Positions 19,299-29,524 of a DNA stretch of 64,000 bases are shown one piece after another. Source of the DNA: an uncultured Prevotellaceae bacterium (lineage in GTDB: Bacteria > Bacteroidota > Bacteroidia > Bacteroidales > Bacteroidaceae); the NCBI GenBank assembly GCA_902801375.1, contig CADCIB010000007.1, forward strand, positions 1-64,000. The letters are read 5' to 3'. The position numbers and the translations under genes are program-made. The notes beneath the pieces were generated by a model, which did no database searches, was not told where the DNA came from, and saw nothing but the letters and a program-made list of their open reading frames with translations. Within the stretch, counting starts at the first letter, position 1; every line of letters begins with the position of its first letter.

Positions 19299-21425
19299 AT
19301 GAAGAAGAAACTCAGTCTATCTCTATGGTGCCTGGCCATCGCTTTTCATGCGATGGCTCAGGCATCTTTCGTCTCCGACGACCGTGTGGCCGTGTTCTAT
19401 CCTGCGGCCTACGATGCCTCACAACACAGCCCGTCGCCCATCTTCGTCAAGGAGCCGACGGCCATCAACCCCCTGCCTGCCAGTTGGCAGCTGCGCCCCG
19501 AGTTTTCTGTTAGCAACGGCTTGACCGTAGCCAAAATCTCTGTAGGCGACAACGTCGACCTCTATGGCACGGGCGAGGTGACTGGTCCCTTGCGTCGCAA
19601 TGGGCGCACCATCAGTCTGTGGAACATCGATACGCCCGCCTATGGCGTGGATGGCGGCACCCATCTCTATCAGAGTCATCCCTGGGTGATGGGCGTCCGA
19701 GCCGATGGTACGGCCTTTGGCATCATCGCCGACAACACCTGGCGACAGACCATCCGTACCGACCGCGATGTGGTGTTTGAGAGCCAAGGCCCAGCCTTCC
19801 GAGTGGTCATCATCGAGCGCGACAGTCCCAGGCAGCTGATGCAAGCCCTTGCCGACCTCACAGGCCACATGGAGATGCCGCCCCTCTGGGCGTTGGGCTA
19901 CCAGCAGTGTAAGTTCAGCTACCAACCCGACACCCGAGTCAAGGAGGTGGCCGACACGCTGCGACTGCTCCATATTCCCGCTGATGTCATCTGGATGGAC
20001 ATCGACTATATGGACCACTACAAGATTTTCACGTTCTCGCCGAGGGAGTTTCCTGACCCGAAGGGCTTGAACGACTATCTCCACGACCGCAATTTCAAGG
20101 CAGTCTATATGATTGACCCTGGCGTGAAGGTGGAGCCCGGCTACTTCGTCGACGACCAAGGCTCAGCAGGCGACTACTGGGTGAAGACCGCCGACGGCAA
20201 GCCCTTCGTGGGCAACGTGTGGCCCGGTCCGTGCCATTTCCCTGACTTCACTCGTCAGGAGGTGCGCACATGGTGGGCAACACTCTACAAGGACTATATG
20301 GCTACGGGCATCGACGGCGTTTGGAACGACATGAACGAGCCCTCCGTCTTTGGTGGCCCTGAGTCGTCTATGCCCATGGACAACCTGCACGGTGTGGCAT
20401 CCTTCCAGGCACCTCACCTCCGCTATCACAACGTCTATGGCCTGAACATGGTGCGTGCCAGCCGCGAAGGATTGCTTCTGGCCAATCCCCAGAAGCGCCC
20501 CTTCATCCTTTCGCGCTCCAACTTCCTTGGCGGGCAGCGCTATGCTGCCACATGGACGGGCGACAACCTCTCGTCGGTGGGACAGATGCAGCTGAGCATC
20601 CCCATGTCGCTGACCCTCGGACTGTCGGGACAGCCTTTTAGTGGACCCGACATCGGCGGATTCTGCGAGAATGCCACCGCCGAGCTCGTGGCACAGTGGA
20701 CGGCGCAGGGAGTCTACTTCCCCTTCGTGCGCAACCATAACATCAAGGGAACGCGCGACCAAGAACCCTGGGCTTTCGACGAGCCGACACTCAACACCTG
20801 CCGCACGGCCATCGAGCGCCGCTACCTGCTCATGCCCTACATCTACACCGCCTTCCGCGAGGCTTCCACGACGGGAATGCCTGTCATGCGTCCTGTCTTC
20901 ATGGCCGATGCCAAGGACACGAGCCTGCGCAGCGAGGGTAAAGCTTTCCTTTTGGGAGGCGACCTCATGGTCGTTCCCAACTGGGCGGGTCAGGTGGCCA
21001 TGCCGAAAGGCGAGTGGTGCATGCTTGACCTCTCGTCGATGAACACGAAAGTGCAGAAAAACGACATCCAGGCGCAGCTCTTACAGCGTCCAGGCTCCGT
21101 CATCCCCATCGCCAACCTCGCGCAGAGCACTTCCGAACTGCGCACCGACTCGCTCACGCTGATGGTCTGTCTCGATGCCGACCGTCAGGCTGTCGGCACC
21201 CTCTACGAGGACGCTGGCGACGGCTTCGGCTACCGCACGGGCGATTACCGCCTGAGCCGTATTGAGGCCATGGTGGAGAAGAATCATCTGTTGGTGAGCA
21301 TTTCCAAAGTCGAGGGGGCGATGGACGAACCCGAGCGCATGCTCCGCGTGGGCTATCTGAAGAAGGGTAAACTGCAGTTCACCCCCTGGCAGAAAGGTCC
21401 AAAGGTTGTCGTGCGAATGCGATAA
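19299..21425 (+). CDS. GH31 alpha-glucosidase-type enzyme, secreted (second of three)
   Basis: 708 residues with signal peptide MKKKLSLSLWCLAIAFHAMA. The barrel carries the classical GH31 nucleophile motif, Asp344 in GVWNDMNEPSVF, and the acid/base Asp422 in TWTGDNLSS. IDYMDHYKIFTFSPREFPDP is the usual DIDYMD-type segment. This WNDMNEP form is the alpha-glucosidase/neutral glucosidase type, unlike the WWxDW form of the other two GH31s here, so their specificities probably differ. It ends KVVVRMR without a sorting tail. The gene sits 46 bp after one GLUG gene and 36 bp before the next. Confidence 0.94.
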   Translation: MKKKLSLSLWCLAIAFHAMAQASFVSDDRVAVFYPAAYDASQHSPSPIFVKEPTAINPLPASWQLRPEFSVSNGLTVAKISVGDNVDLYGTGEVTGPLRRNGRTISLWNIDTPAYGVDGGTHLYQSHPWVMGVRADGTAFGIIADNTWRQTIRTDRDVVFESQGPAFRVVIIERDSPRQLMQALADLTGHMEMPPLWALGYQQCKFSYQPDTRVKEVADTLRLLHIPADVIWMDIDYMDHYKIFTFSPREFPDPKGLNDYLHDRNFKAVYMIDPGVKVEPGYFVDDQGSAGDYWVKTADGKPFVGNVWPGPCHFPDFTRQEVRTWWATLYKDYMATGIDGVWNDMNEPSVFGGPESSMPMDNLHGVASFQAPHLRYHNVYGLNMVRASREGLLLANPQKRPFILSRSNFLGGQRYAATWTGDNLSSVGQMQLSIPMSLTLGLSGQPFSGPDIGGFCENATAELVAQWTAQGVYFPFVRNHNIKGTRDQEPWAFDEPTLNTCRTAIERRYLLMPYIYTAFREASTTGMPVMRPVFMADAKDTSLRSEGKAFLLGGDLMVVPNWAGQVAMPKGEWCMLDLSSMNTKVQKNDIQAQLLQRPGSVIPIANLAQSTSELRTDSLTLMVCLDADRQAVGTLYEDAGDGFGYRTGDYRLSRIEAMVEKNHLLVSISKVEGAMDEPERMLRVGYLKKGKLQFTPWQKGPKVVVRMR

Positions 21426-21461
21426 ATACAAATCATCTATAATTACCTAAACAGTTAGCTT

Positions 21462-24400
21462 ATGAAAAAGATTTTTACATGGGCACTCTGCTGTTTCTTC
21501 AGCGTGAGTGCCATGGCAATTGAACCGGTCGACGGAGTGTATCAGATTGGAACGGCGCAAGACTGGGCTGAGTTCTGTACGCTTCACAACGAAGGTACAG
21601 ACCAGCGACTCAATGCCATCTTGACAGCCGATGTCACGGTTGAGGGCAACTTCATGGTTGGCATCAATGGTGGCGGTAAGCCTTATCGTGGCACGTTCGA
21701 CGGCCAGGGGCACAAACTGACCGTCAAATACGTCCTCGACGAGGAGCGTGTGGCTCCTTTCCGTCGAATCAATGGTGCTACCATCAAGAACCTCATTGTG
21801 GAGGGTTCCATCACGACAACGTCGAAGCTTGCTGCAGGCCTTGTGGGCGGACTGTGGCAGAGCGGTGCGCTCATCCAGAACTGCGTCAGCTACGTCACCA
21901 TCAACGACACCAATGGCGGCGATGCCACTCATGGCGGTATCTGCGGCAGCTTCGAGGATGTCAACGGTGCCAACACCATCGAGAATTGTGCCTTCCTTGG
22001 TGCCATCAATGCTCCCAATCGCGAGGGATGTGGCGGCATCGTAGGTTGGACCAACAACAATGCCAACAACAACATCATCCGCAACTGCCTTGTCAGTGCA
22101 CACGGCTTCAACGTGCTGCGACTGAGCAACAACGACATCATCTGCCGCAACAATGGCAATGTCGAGAATTGCTACTATTTTGGCAGCCTCGATGGCTACA
22201 AGAACGACAAGGGTGCCATTCAGACCACTGAGGCCCAAGCAGCCTCGGGCGAACTCTGCTATCTGCTGAACGGTCGGCAGAGCGATGTCCCTGCTTGGTA
22301 TCAGATCGTCGGCACCGACGAGATGCCCATGCCCTTCGAGAAAGAGGGTGGCATCGTCTATGCCAATGGCCAACTGAACTGCGACGGTACTCCCAAGGAA
22401 GGTGTGGAGGTGGTTTACGCCAATACCAATGCTTCCGAGCGCGACGATCACTCTTGGAGCGAGTGGGGCTTCTGTTCCGTGTGTAACGCGATGCAGGAAG
22501 ACTTCCTCACCCCCGACGAGGATGGCTTCTATCCCATTGCTACGAAGATGGACTACAACTGGTTTATGGTGAAGGTCAACGACCTTGGCGATGTCCGGGC
22601 AAATGCCAAGCTGACGCAAGATCTCGACCTCAGTGATTATACCTTCATCCCCATCGGCTCTGATGCAGCTCGCTATGCAGGAACCTTCGACGGCCAGGGC
22701 CACCGCATCAAGAACATGGTGCTCGACGGCACCAAGAAGGAGCAGGGCTTCTTCAGCGTGCTGCAAGGTGGAGCCGTCATCAAGAATCTCATCATCGACA
22801 GCAGCTGTACGATGGAAGGCACGGGTGGTAACAACGTAGCAGCCCTCGTGGGGTGCGTCAACGGAAGTACTTTTGACGAAACCATCACCATTGAGAACGT
22901 TGGCAACGAGATGTCGTTCGAATGCTCTACGACCAACAATGCCGGCTTTGTGGCTCGTGACTGGAGCGGCAACCTGAGGCTCGTCTTCAACAACTGCTAC
23001 AACACGGGCAACATCACGGGAGGTGTAGAGAATGGTGCTTTCACGGCTTGGACGCCGCGTGTAACGCTCAACAACTGCTGGAACACGGGTCGCATCGAGA
23101 TGACGGGTGGCTACGACGGCAGCACATCGCTGGCTCGCGGCGACTTTCCGATCTTCAATAACTCTTACGATCTGAATGCAGAGAACACCGACAACGCTGG
23201 CGCTCCTGAAGGCTACACCGCAGAGTGGCTGGCTTCAGGTCAGCTCTGCTATATCCTCAATGGCAAGCAGAGTGATGAGGTGGCTTGGTATCAGAAACTG
23301 GGCGAAGAAGGCGAGGCACAGCCTTATCCCTTCGGCACTGACATCGTCTATGCCAACGGCGCTTTGCAGTGCGATGGCATCACGCCCAAGGAAGGCAATG
23401 AACTGACCTTCAGCAATACAGAGGGCAACACCATCGATGAGCACCAGTGGAACGACTGGGGCTTCTGCGCCGTCTGCGACGAGATGCAACCCGACTTCTT
23501 GGAGCCGGTCGATGGCATCTTCTATGTGGAAAACGAGAAGCAACTCAACTGGATGGCCGTCTATATAAATAAGGTAGACCATGCTGCCAACGTGAAACTT
23601 GCGGGCAATATTGACTTCAGTGGGCTCAACGTGATGATTGGCGACGGCGACAACGAACTCGCCTACAGCGGAACTTTCGACGGACAGGGCTACACCATCA
23701 ACGTGGGCTATGAGACGGCACAGAAAAATGCCGCCCTCTTCCGCTACCTGAATGGGGCAACCATCCGGAACCTCATCACCAAGGGTACGGTGAAGAACGA
23801 AGACAGCTCTTGCTCTGGCGGTATCTTCGCCGGTTCGCGCGGTGCCACGGTGGTGGAGAACTGCGTCAGCTACGTCACCCTCACCCGTGAGTCGGGCGGC
23901 GACGCCACGGCTGGTGGTATCGGTGCCTATATGCACGACAACGGTACGGTGCGCCACTGTGCCTTCTATGGTGTCATCAACACCCCGTTGGCCGATGGCA
24001 ACGGCGGTATCCTGGGCTATGCCAACGGTGGCGAGGCAGTGACGATAGAAAACTGCGTGGTGGCTGCCGAGTTTACCGTTTCGGGCAACACCGCTGCCAT
24101 CTCGCGCAACAAGAACAACCTTTCGAACGTATTCTTCCTGAAAGCCGAGGGCGTCAACGAGCAGGGTGAACTCATCACTGCTGATCAGCTTGCCTCGGGT
24201 GAGGTAGCTTACAAGCTGAACGGACAGGAGAACGGCGGTGAGACTTGGTTCCAGATTCTTGGCACCGACGAGGCTCCGCTGCCACTCTTCATCGAAGGCG
24301 GTACCATCTATATCACGGGCACGCTGGCTTGCGACGGCACGCCCAACGACGATGCCGGCTACTCGAACACCTTCAGCGAGATGACACAGGACGATCACGA

Positions 24401-25409
24401 CTTCGCAGAGGGCCTCTGTACCAATTGCGGACAACCCGACGAGACCTATCTTGAGGCAGATGAGGGCGTCTATGCTCTGGCCACCCCGCACGACGTAGTG
24501 TGGTTTGCCGCCATGGTGAAACGCGTGGACAACACCATCAGCGGCAGCCTGACTGCCGACCTCGACTTCGACGGCGTTGAGTTCAAGGGTATCGGAACGG
24601 AGGAGAACCCCTTCGCCGGCACCTTCGACGGACAGAAACACATCATCAGCAACCTCATCATCGACCTTCAGGAGGAAGAGAGCGTGGCAGGTTTCTTCAA
24701 CTCCGCCACGGGAGGAGCCACCATCAAGCGCTTCACGATGGACAACACCTGCTTCATCACCGCCAACCACTTTGTGGGTGCCTTCGTGGGTCATGTCTTC
24801 GGCAACGGCACGCTGACCCTGGAGGAACTGGGCAATGAGGCTGACGTGACGGCTTGGAACCAGAATGCAGCAGGCATACTCGGTTGCAACACCTCTGGCG
24901 ACCTGCACATCGACATCACCAACTGCTACAACACCGGACTGATCACCTCCGGACGCGAGTCGGGTGGTATCTCCGGCTGGCTGGGCAACGGTGCTGTGGT
25001 CACCAATTCGTACAACATGGGTGAGATCATCGGCGACAACAGCGAGTCGTTCGCTCGTGGCAACAACACCACTGCCGTGAACTGCTTCGATCCCGTCTCC
25101 AACTGGGAGGGACAGATCACCCCGTCGCCCATCGACGACTTCACCAACGGCACCATCTTCGCACTGCTCGACGAAGCAGCACCCGGCATCTGGCATCTCA
25201 GTGCTGAGGAAGGTGGACACCCCGTGCTCTACGACAGTGGCTTCCCCGTGATCACTCCCACTGGCATTGCCGGCGACAACGTGTTCTCCGACAATAGCGT
25301 TCAGTCTGTGGAGTACTTCAACCTGAATGGTCAGCAGGTGAGCAATGCTCGTGGCCAGAAGGTTGTCATCATGCGTCAAGGCAACCAAGTGAAGAAGGTA
25401 GTCAGATAA
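21462..25409 (+). CDS. GLUG-repeat surface protein with three Cys-rich linker modules (1315 aa)
   Basis: Signal peptide ends AMAIEP. Four GLUG units begin at DGVYQIGTAQDWAEF, DGFYPIATKMDYNWF, DGIFYVENEKQLNWM and EGVYALATPHDVVWF, each with GTFDGQ, IKNLI and NCV/NCYNTG repeats. Three linkers follow the pattern CYLLNG-WYQ-VYANG-CDGT-CxxC: FCSVCN, FCAVCD and LCTNCG. The third has lost the first Cys (EVAYKLNG). It ends FNLNGQQVSNARGQKVVIM...KKVVR, a sorting-like tail. It is related over its whole length to the 999- and 1254-residue proteins and probably arose by duplication. It is the last gene before a terminator. Function is inferred only from family and context. Confidence 0.85.
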   Translation: MKKIFTWALCCFFSVSAMAIEPVDGVYQIGTAQDWAEFCTLHNEGTDQRLNAILTADVTVEGNFMVGINGGGKPYRGTFDGQGHKLTVKYVLDEERVAPFRRINGATIKNLIVEGSITTTSKLAAGLVGGLWQSGALIQNCVSYVTINDTNGGDATHGGICGSFEDVNGANTIENCAFLGAINAPNREGCGGIVGWTNNNANNNIIRNCLVSAHGFNVLRLSNNDIICRNNGNVENCYYFGSLDGYKNDKGAIQTTEAQAASGELCYLLNGRQSDVPAWYQIVGTDEMPMPFEKEGGIVYANGQLNCDGTPKEGVEVVYANTNASERDDHSWSEWGFCSVCNAMQEDFLTPDEDGFYPIATKMDYNWFMVKVNDLGDVRANAKLTQDLDLSDYTFIPIGSDAARYAGTFDGQGHRIKNMVLDGTKKEQGFFSVLQGGAVIKNLIIDSSCTMEGTGGNNVAALVGCVNGSTFDETITIENVGNEMSFECSTTNNAGFVARDWSGNLRLVFNNCYNTGNITGGVENGAFTAWTPRVTLNNCWNTGRIEMTGGYDGSTSLARGDFPIFNNSYDLNAENTDNAGAPEGYTAEWLASGQLCYILNGKQSDEVAWYQKLGEEGEAQPYPFGTDIVYANGALQCDGITPKEGNELTFSNTEGNTIDEHQWNDWGFCAVCDEMQPDFLEPVDGIFYVENEKQLNWMAVYINKVDHAANVKLAGNIDFSGLNVMIGDGDNELAYSGTFDGQGYTINVGYETAQKNAALFRYLNGATIRNLITKGTVKNEDSSCSGGIFAGSRGATVVENCVSYVTLTRESGGDATAGGIGAYMHDNGTVRHCAFYGVINTPLADGNGGILGYANGGEAVTIENCVVAAEFTVSGNTAAISRNKNNLSNVFFLKAEGVNEQGELITADQLASGEVAYKLNGQENGGETWFQILGTDEAPLPLFIEGGTIYITGTLACDGTPNDDAGYSNTFSEMTQDDHDFAEGLCTNCGQPDETYLEADEGVYALATPHDVVWFAAMVKRVDNTISGSLTADLDFDGVEFKGIGTEENPFAGTFDGQKHIISNLIIDLQEEESVAGFFNSATGGATIKRFTMDNTCFITANHFVGAFVGHVFGNGTLTLEELGNEADVTAWNQNAAGILGCNTSGDLHIDITNCYNTGLITSGRESGGISGWLGNGAVVTNSYNMGEIIGDNSESFARGNNTTAVNCFDPVSNWEGQITPSPIDDFTNGTIFALLDEAAPGIWHLSAEEGGHPVLYDSGFPVITPTGIAGDNVFSDNSVQSVEYFNLNGQQVSNARGQKVVIMRQGNQVKKVVR

Positions 25410-25432
25410 TCCTTCCTCCATCCCACGCTAAT

Positions 25433-25468
25433 CAGGAGATGTGCCTTACTGGCATGTCTCCTGTTTTT
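25433..25468 (+). terminator. Intrinsic terminator after the GH31/GLUG operon
   Basis: caggagatgtgcc pairs with ggcatgtctcctg around ttact, followed by ttttt. It lies 24 bp after the GLUG stop. Confidence 0.85.
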
Positions 25469-25541
25469 ATAGAAAAAGTGGCAAAATAGAACTATTTTAC
25501 CCGAATATTCCCTTTATACAAAATTCCTCTGTGCGATTTGC

Positions 25542-25641
25542 TAACTTATTGATAATCAGCATTGATGTGATTATACAACCATGAATTAGGTTATACATCT
25601 TATTAATATATACGCACGTACGTAATAAAAGCATAACTTTG
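25542..25641 (+). promoter_or_regulatory. Upstream region and promoter of the third GLUG gene
   Basis: The 336-bp gap holds the terminator, then taacttattgataatcagc at 25542-25560 (same element as at 4199-4217 before SusC), two TTATACA motifs (25571 and 25591) and the -7 element TAACTTTG at 25634-25641. The leader to the ATG at 25746 would be about 100 nt and A/T-rich. The shared element suggests co-regulation with the SusC operon. Confidence 0.55.
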
Positions 25642-25745
25642 CACCCAGAATTTATTACAAACTCAACAAAATCTTCTGCACAAATCAGATTTCACATTTA
25701 AACGATTTCAATTAACAATTATATTCACTTTAAAAAACAACTATT

Positions 25746-28700
25746 ATGAAAAGAGTCTTTAGAATCTTAGTCCTCCTTGTCCTCGGACTGTGGACGGGAG
25801 GCAATGCAATGGCAGAAGACCACTACCTCGTGGGTGGCTGTACTGCCAGTGGATGGAACGCTGGTGCGTTTAATCGCTCACCGGTGGCTATGGTGAACGT
25901 AAGTGAGAACGTCTGGGTGTGGGCAGGAAAGCTCACAATAGGTGATGGCGACGATGGCCGTTTCAAGATTCCTGACTCAGATGGAGGTTGGGATGGCTAC
26001 TGGGCTCCGGCACAGGGAACCGTGTTGACATCTGAATGGTCGGACCTGTCGACCAACAGCAGTGGCGACTACAAATACTGTGTTGCAGAGGAAGGCGTCT
26101 ACAGGGTGACTATCAATACCAATACGCAGAAAATCAAAGCCGAGAAGCTGACAGAACCGTCGAAGGACGGTGACTACTATCTCATCGGCAGTGTTAATGA
26201 TTATTATTGGTATGCAGGTACGGTCACCTCTGGCGAACAGGCACTGAAAGCCCGCCTGACAGCCAATCTCGACTTTGCCACTGTCGGCTTCTTCCCCCTG
26301 GCTTGCGACAAATTCAAGTTCAAGGGAGAGTTCGACGGTGGTGGACATACCATCAGCAATGCCGTAATTGTTGGTAGTAACAACAATGTGGCATTCGTCC
26401 GCTATGCTACTGGCGGTGCTGACATTCACGACCTCGTGGTAGAGGGCTCGTTCACGGGCGGTGCCAAGATTGGCGGCATCATCGGTTTTGCTCGTGATGG
26501 CGGTGAGGTGAAACTGACCAACGTTATCAACAAGGCTACTGTGAAGTCGACCGGCAATACAGACGCCAATGCCGCCGGTCTTGTCGGCTGTGCGGTTGAT
26601 AACACGGTGATTACTGCGCTGAACTGCGCCAATATGGGTGCTGTGAGCGGTCAGGACGGCAACTGCGCCGCCTTCGCCGGTTGGACACAGAGTGGTACGA
26701 CGTTCACGAACTGCTGGAACAGTGGTGCTATCTATAACATGGAGAACAATTGCAACCTTTACCGCAACACAGGAGCTGTTTCTGCCACCAATTGCTGGGA
26801 TGCATCGGGAAACGACGCATACACTCAGGGAACAAAGATTGCTCCTGCCACTGTAGCCTCTGGCGAACTATGCTTCACATTGAATGGTGACCAGAGTGAA
26901 ATCCATTGGTATCAGAATTTGTCAGGCACAGTGGATGCCTATCCTGTGCCCTTCTCTTCCCATTCGCAGGTATATGCCAATGGTCAGCTGAAGTGCGATG
27001 GTACCAGTGCTGGTGGTGAGCTTACCTATAGTAATGAATCCACTTCCGTCATACCTCCTCATACCAATGAGAATGGTTGGTGTTCGGTCTGTGGAGCTCT
27101 GGACCACGATTATCTCAGCACCGACGCAGATGGATATTATAGTATCGGAACCGCCAATGATTTGCATTGGTTTGCTGCCATGGTAGAGCAGGTCAATCAG
27201 TCGGCAAAGGCCAAGCTCACAGCAAATATCGATTACTCAGACTTCAAACAGGGCTTCATCGGTGTCAGCCAGAGTCTTCCATTCCGTGGTGTCTTCGATG
27301 GACAGGGCAATACCATCACCATCGACATCGTGAACAATGGTACAGGCCGAACAGGACTCTTTGCATACATCAATGCAGCAACCATTAGGAATCTCGTTGT
27401 TGAGGGCAGTGCCACTTCAGCCGGCAACAACTGTGTCGGTGGTCTTGGTGGGCGTTCTGACGGTAGCGGTACCCTGATTGAGAACGTGGTTGTGAAGACA
27501 GCAGTCAGCTATACAGGAACGAATGGTGATGCCACCTGCGGTGGACTTTTCGCCAACATGGAATCGACTGTGACGGTAAAGAATTGTGCCTTCTATGGCT
27601 CCATCAACACTGGTTCTGCCGAAGGCAACGGTGGCCTGGTAGGTTGGGCCGGAGGAGGTGCCAATGTCAAGTTTGAAAATTGTATCGTTGCTCCTACTTC
27701 GTATACACAGAATGGCAACAGTGCAGACTTCGCCCGCAACAACCCCACTGCCGATAACTGTTTCAAGGTGGCCAATGACGACGCAAGATTGGCAAGCGGC
27801 GAGATGACATGGGAACTGAACAAAAAGGTGAGTGGAGGTACTGACTGGTATCAGCTCATTGGAACGGATGCCTATCCGATGCCTTTCGGAACAGCCATTG
27901 TCTATGCCAACGGTCAACTCTATTGCGACGGTATGCCCAAGCCCGGTTCTGCCTTTGATAACGAAGAAAAAGATGTTGTTCAAGATAATCACACCTATAG
28001 TGACTGGGGATTCTGCACCAATAGTCACGATGGCATCACGTGCGACGCTCTTCAGCCCGACTATGTGGAGTTGGCAGACGGTTTCTATCAGGTGGGCGAG
28101 TACAAGCAGCTCAACTGGTTTGCCATGCTGGTGAACCGCGGCGAGACCACGGCCAAGGCTCAGCTGACCGCCGACATCGACAAAACTGAGTACGCTGATA
28201 ATGCTTATCCTGGCATTGGTACAAGCGACCATCCTTTCCGTGGCGTATTCGACGGTCAGGGACACCATATCCGCAACCTGTCGATGAACTTGAACGAGGA
28301 CGCTGTAGGTTTCTTCCGCTATGTCACAAGTGGTGGTACCGTGATCAAGCGCTTCACCATCGACAGCACTTGTTCGTTCTATGGCAATTCTGGTGTTGGC
28401 GCTTTCGTGGGCCAGGCAAAAGGCCGCAACGGCGATCGTGACCTCCTCTTTGAGGAACTTGGCAACGAGGCTCCTGTGACGGCTAATGGCAATAATGCCG
28501 CTGGTATCCTGGGTGTTGACATGAATAGCGATTGCATTATCACCATGAAGAATTGCTACAACGTGGGTGATATTTTAGGAAACAGTGATAATGGTGGCCT
28601 TAGCGGCTGGATGGGCGACAATGCCATTACTGAAAACTGCTATAACAACGGTGACGTTTCTGGTTCAAATACTGAGTCGTTCGGACGCGGCAACGGCATT

Positions 28701-29510
28701 CAGATTACGAACTGCTTCGACCCCGCGACCAACTGGCCTGCTCTGCCCAGTAGTCCTGCCGAGGACTTCTCGAACGGTGTCATCTTTGCAAAGCTCTTCG
28801 ATGCTGACCCCGTATGGCACATGGAATTCGCTAACCCTGCTCACCCTGTGCTCTATGATGCAGCCCTTGTGCTGAAGGAAAACTTCCCCAACCGCTTTGT
28901 GGCTGCTGAAGGCGTCGACCTGACCTTGGAGCGCACTATCTATGCTGATGGTGAGTGGGAGACCGTCTGTCTGCCGTTCGCACTGACAGCTGCTCAGGTG
29001 GCTGAGGTGTTTGGCGAAGGCACGAAACTCGCAGCGCTGACAGGTTCTGAGGGTGAGACGCTGGAGTTCAGCACCGTGACGGCTCTGGAGGCTGGCACAC
29101 CTTATCTTTTGCTGCCCACCGTGGCCTTCACAAGCAAGGAGCTGGAGGGCGTGACGCTGGTGGCTGGTGAGCCTACTGCTGTCGCAGAGGCTGGTCTTGC
29201 TTTCACGGGAGTCTATGAGCCGACGAAGATTGACCAGGGCGACCTTTTCATTGCCGCAGGCAATAAGCTGAAGCCCAGCGATGGTGAAAGTGCGATGAAG
29301 GCCTTCCGTGCTTACTTCGACGTAGTGGGCGAAGGCTCTGGCGCCAAGATGTTTGTTGTTGACGAAGCTGCTGGCGGAGCAACGGGCATTGTCCGTGCCG
29401 ATGGTAGCGTGGAAACATTGGACGAAGTCTACACCATCAGCGGTGTCCGCGTCAGCAAGCCCACTCGTGGCCTCTACATTATCAATGGTAAGAAGACTGT
29501 CATTAAATAA
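25746..29510 (+). CDS. GLUG-repeat surface protein with SusF-like N-terminus (1254 aa)
   Basis: Signal peptide ends AMAEDH. Residues about 25-140 (HYLVGGCTASGWNAG, GRFKIPDSDGGWDGYW) look like an SusE/SusF starch-binding-type module, absent from the other two GLUG proteins. Three GLUG units follow (DYYLIGSVNDYYWY, DGYYSIGTANDLHWF, DGFYQVGEYKQLNWF). Linkers carry WCSVCG and an unusual FCTNSHDGITC in place of CxxC. A C-terminal domain from about residue 1050 begins near YADGEWETVCLPFAL and resembles one in the C10 protease of this window. The tail is YTISGVRV...GLYIINGKKTVIK. It starts the long operon that continues through GH31, GH97 and GH38. It is probably a surface glycan binder. Confidence 0.84.
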   Translation: MKRVFRILVLLVLGLWTGGNAMAEDHYLVGGCTASGWNAGAFNRSPVAMVNVSENVWVWAGKLTIGDGDDGRFKIPDSDGGWDGYWAPAQGTVLTSEWSDLSTNSSGDYKYCVAEEGVYRVTINTNTQKIKAEKLTEPSKDGDYYLIGSVNDYYWYAGTVTSGEQALKARLTANLDFATVGFFPLACDKFKFKGEFDGGGHTISNAVIVGSNNNVAFVRYATGGADIHDLVVEGSFTGGAKIGGIIGFARDGGEVKLTNVINKATVKSTGNTDANAAGLVGCAVDNTVITALNCANMGAVSGQDGNCAAFAGWTQSGTTFTNCWNSGAIYNMENNCNLYRNTGAVSATNCWDASGNDAYTQGTKIAPATVASGELCFTLNGDQSEIHWYQNLSGTVDAYPVPFSSHSQVYANGQLKCDGTSAGGELTYSNESTSVIPPHTNENGWCSVCGALDHDYLSTDADGYYSIGTANDLHWFAAMVEQVNQSAKAKLTANIDYSDFKQGFIGVSQSLPFRGVFDGQGNTITIDIVNNGTGRTGLFAYINAATIRNLVVEGSATSAGNNCVGGLGGRSDGSGTLIENVVVKTAVSYTGTNGDATCGGLFANMESTVTVKNCAFYGSINTGSAEGNGGLVGWAGGGANVKFENCIVAPTSYTQNGNSADFARNNPTADNCFKVANDDARLASGEMTWELNKKVSGGTDWYQLIGTDAYPMPFGTAIVYANGQLYCDGMPKPGSAFDNEEKDVVQDNHTYSDWGFCTNSHDGITCDALQPDYVELADGFYQVGEYKQLNWFAMLVNRGETTAKAQLTADIDKTEYADNAYPGIGTSDHPFRGVFDGQGHHIRNLSMNLNEDAVGFFRYVTSGGTVIKRFTIDSTCSFYGNSGVGAFVGQAKGRNGDRDLLFEELGNEAPVTANGNNAAGILGVDMNSDCIITMKNCYNVGDILGNSDNGGLSGWMGDNAITENCYNNGDVSGSNTESFGRGNGIQITNCFDPATNWPALPSSPAEDFSNGVIFAKLFDADPVWHMEFANPAHPVLYDAALVLKENFPNRFVAAEGVDLTLERTIYADGEWETVCLPFALTAAQVAEVFGEGTKLAALTGSEGETLEFSTVTALEAGTPYLLLPTVAFTSKELEGVTLVAGEPTAVAEAGLAFTGVYEPTKIDQGDLFIAAGNKLKPSDGESAMKAFRAYFDVVGEGSGAKMFVVDEAAGGATGIVRADGSVETLDEVYTISGVRVSKPTRGLYIINGKKTVIK

Positions 29511-29524
29511 GAAAGGATAGAAGT

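Noticed and set aside
23235..25421. 728-residue open frame antisense to the second GLUG protein
   Set aside because: Composition is repetitive and biased; it mirrors GLUG repeats and has no recognisable domain.
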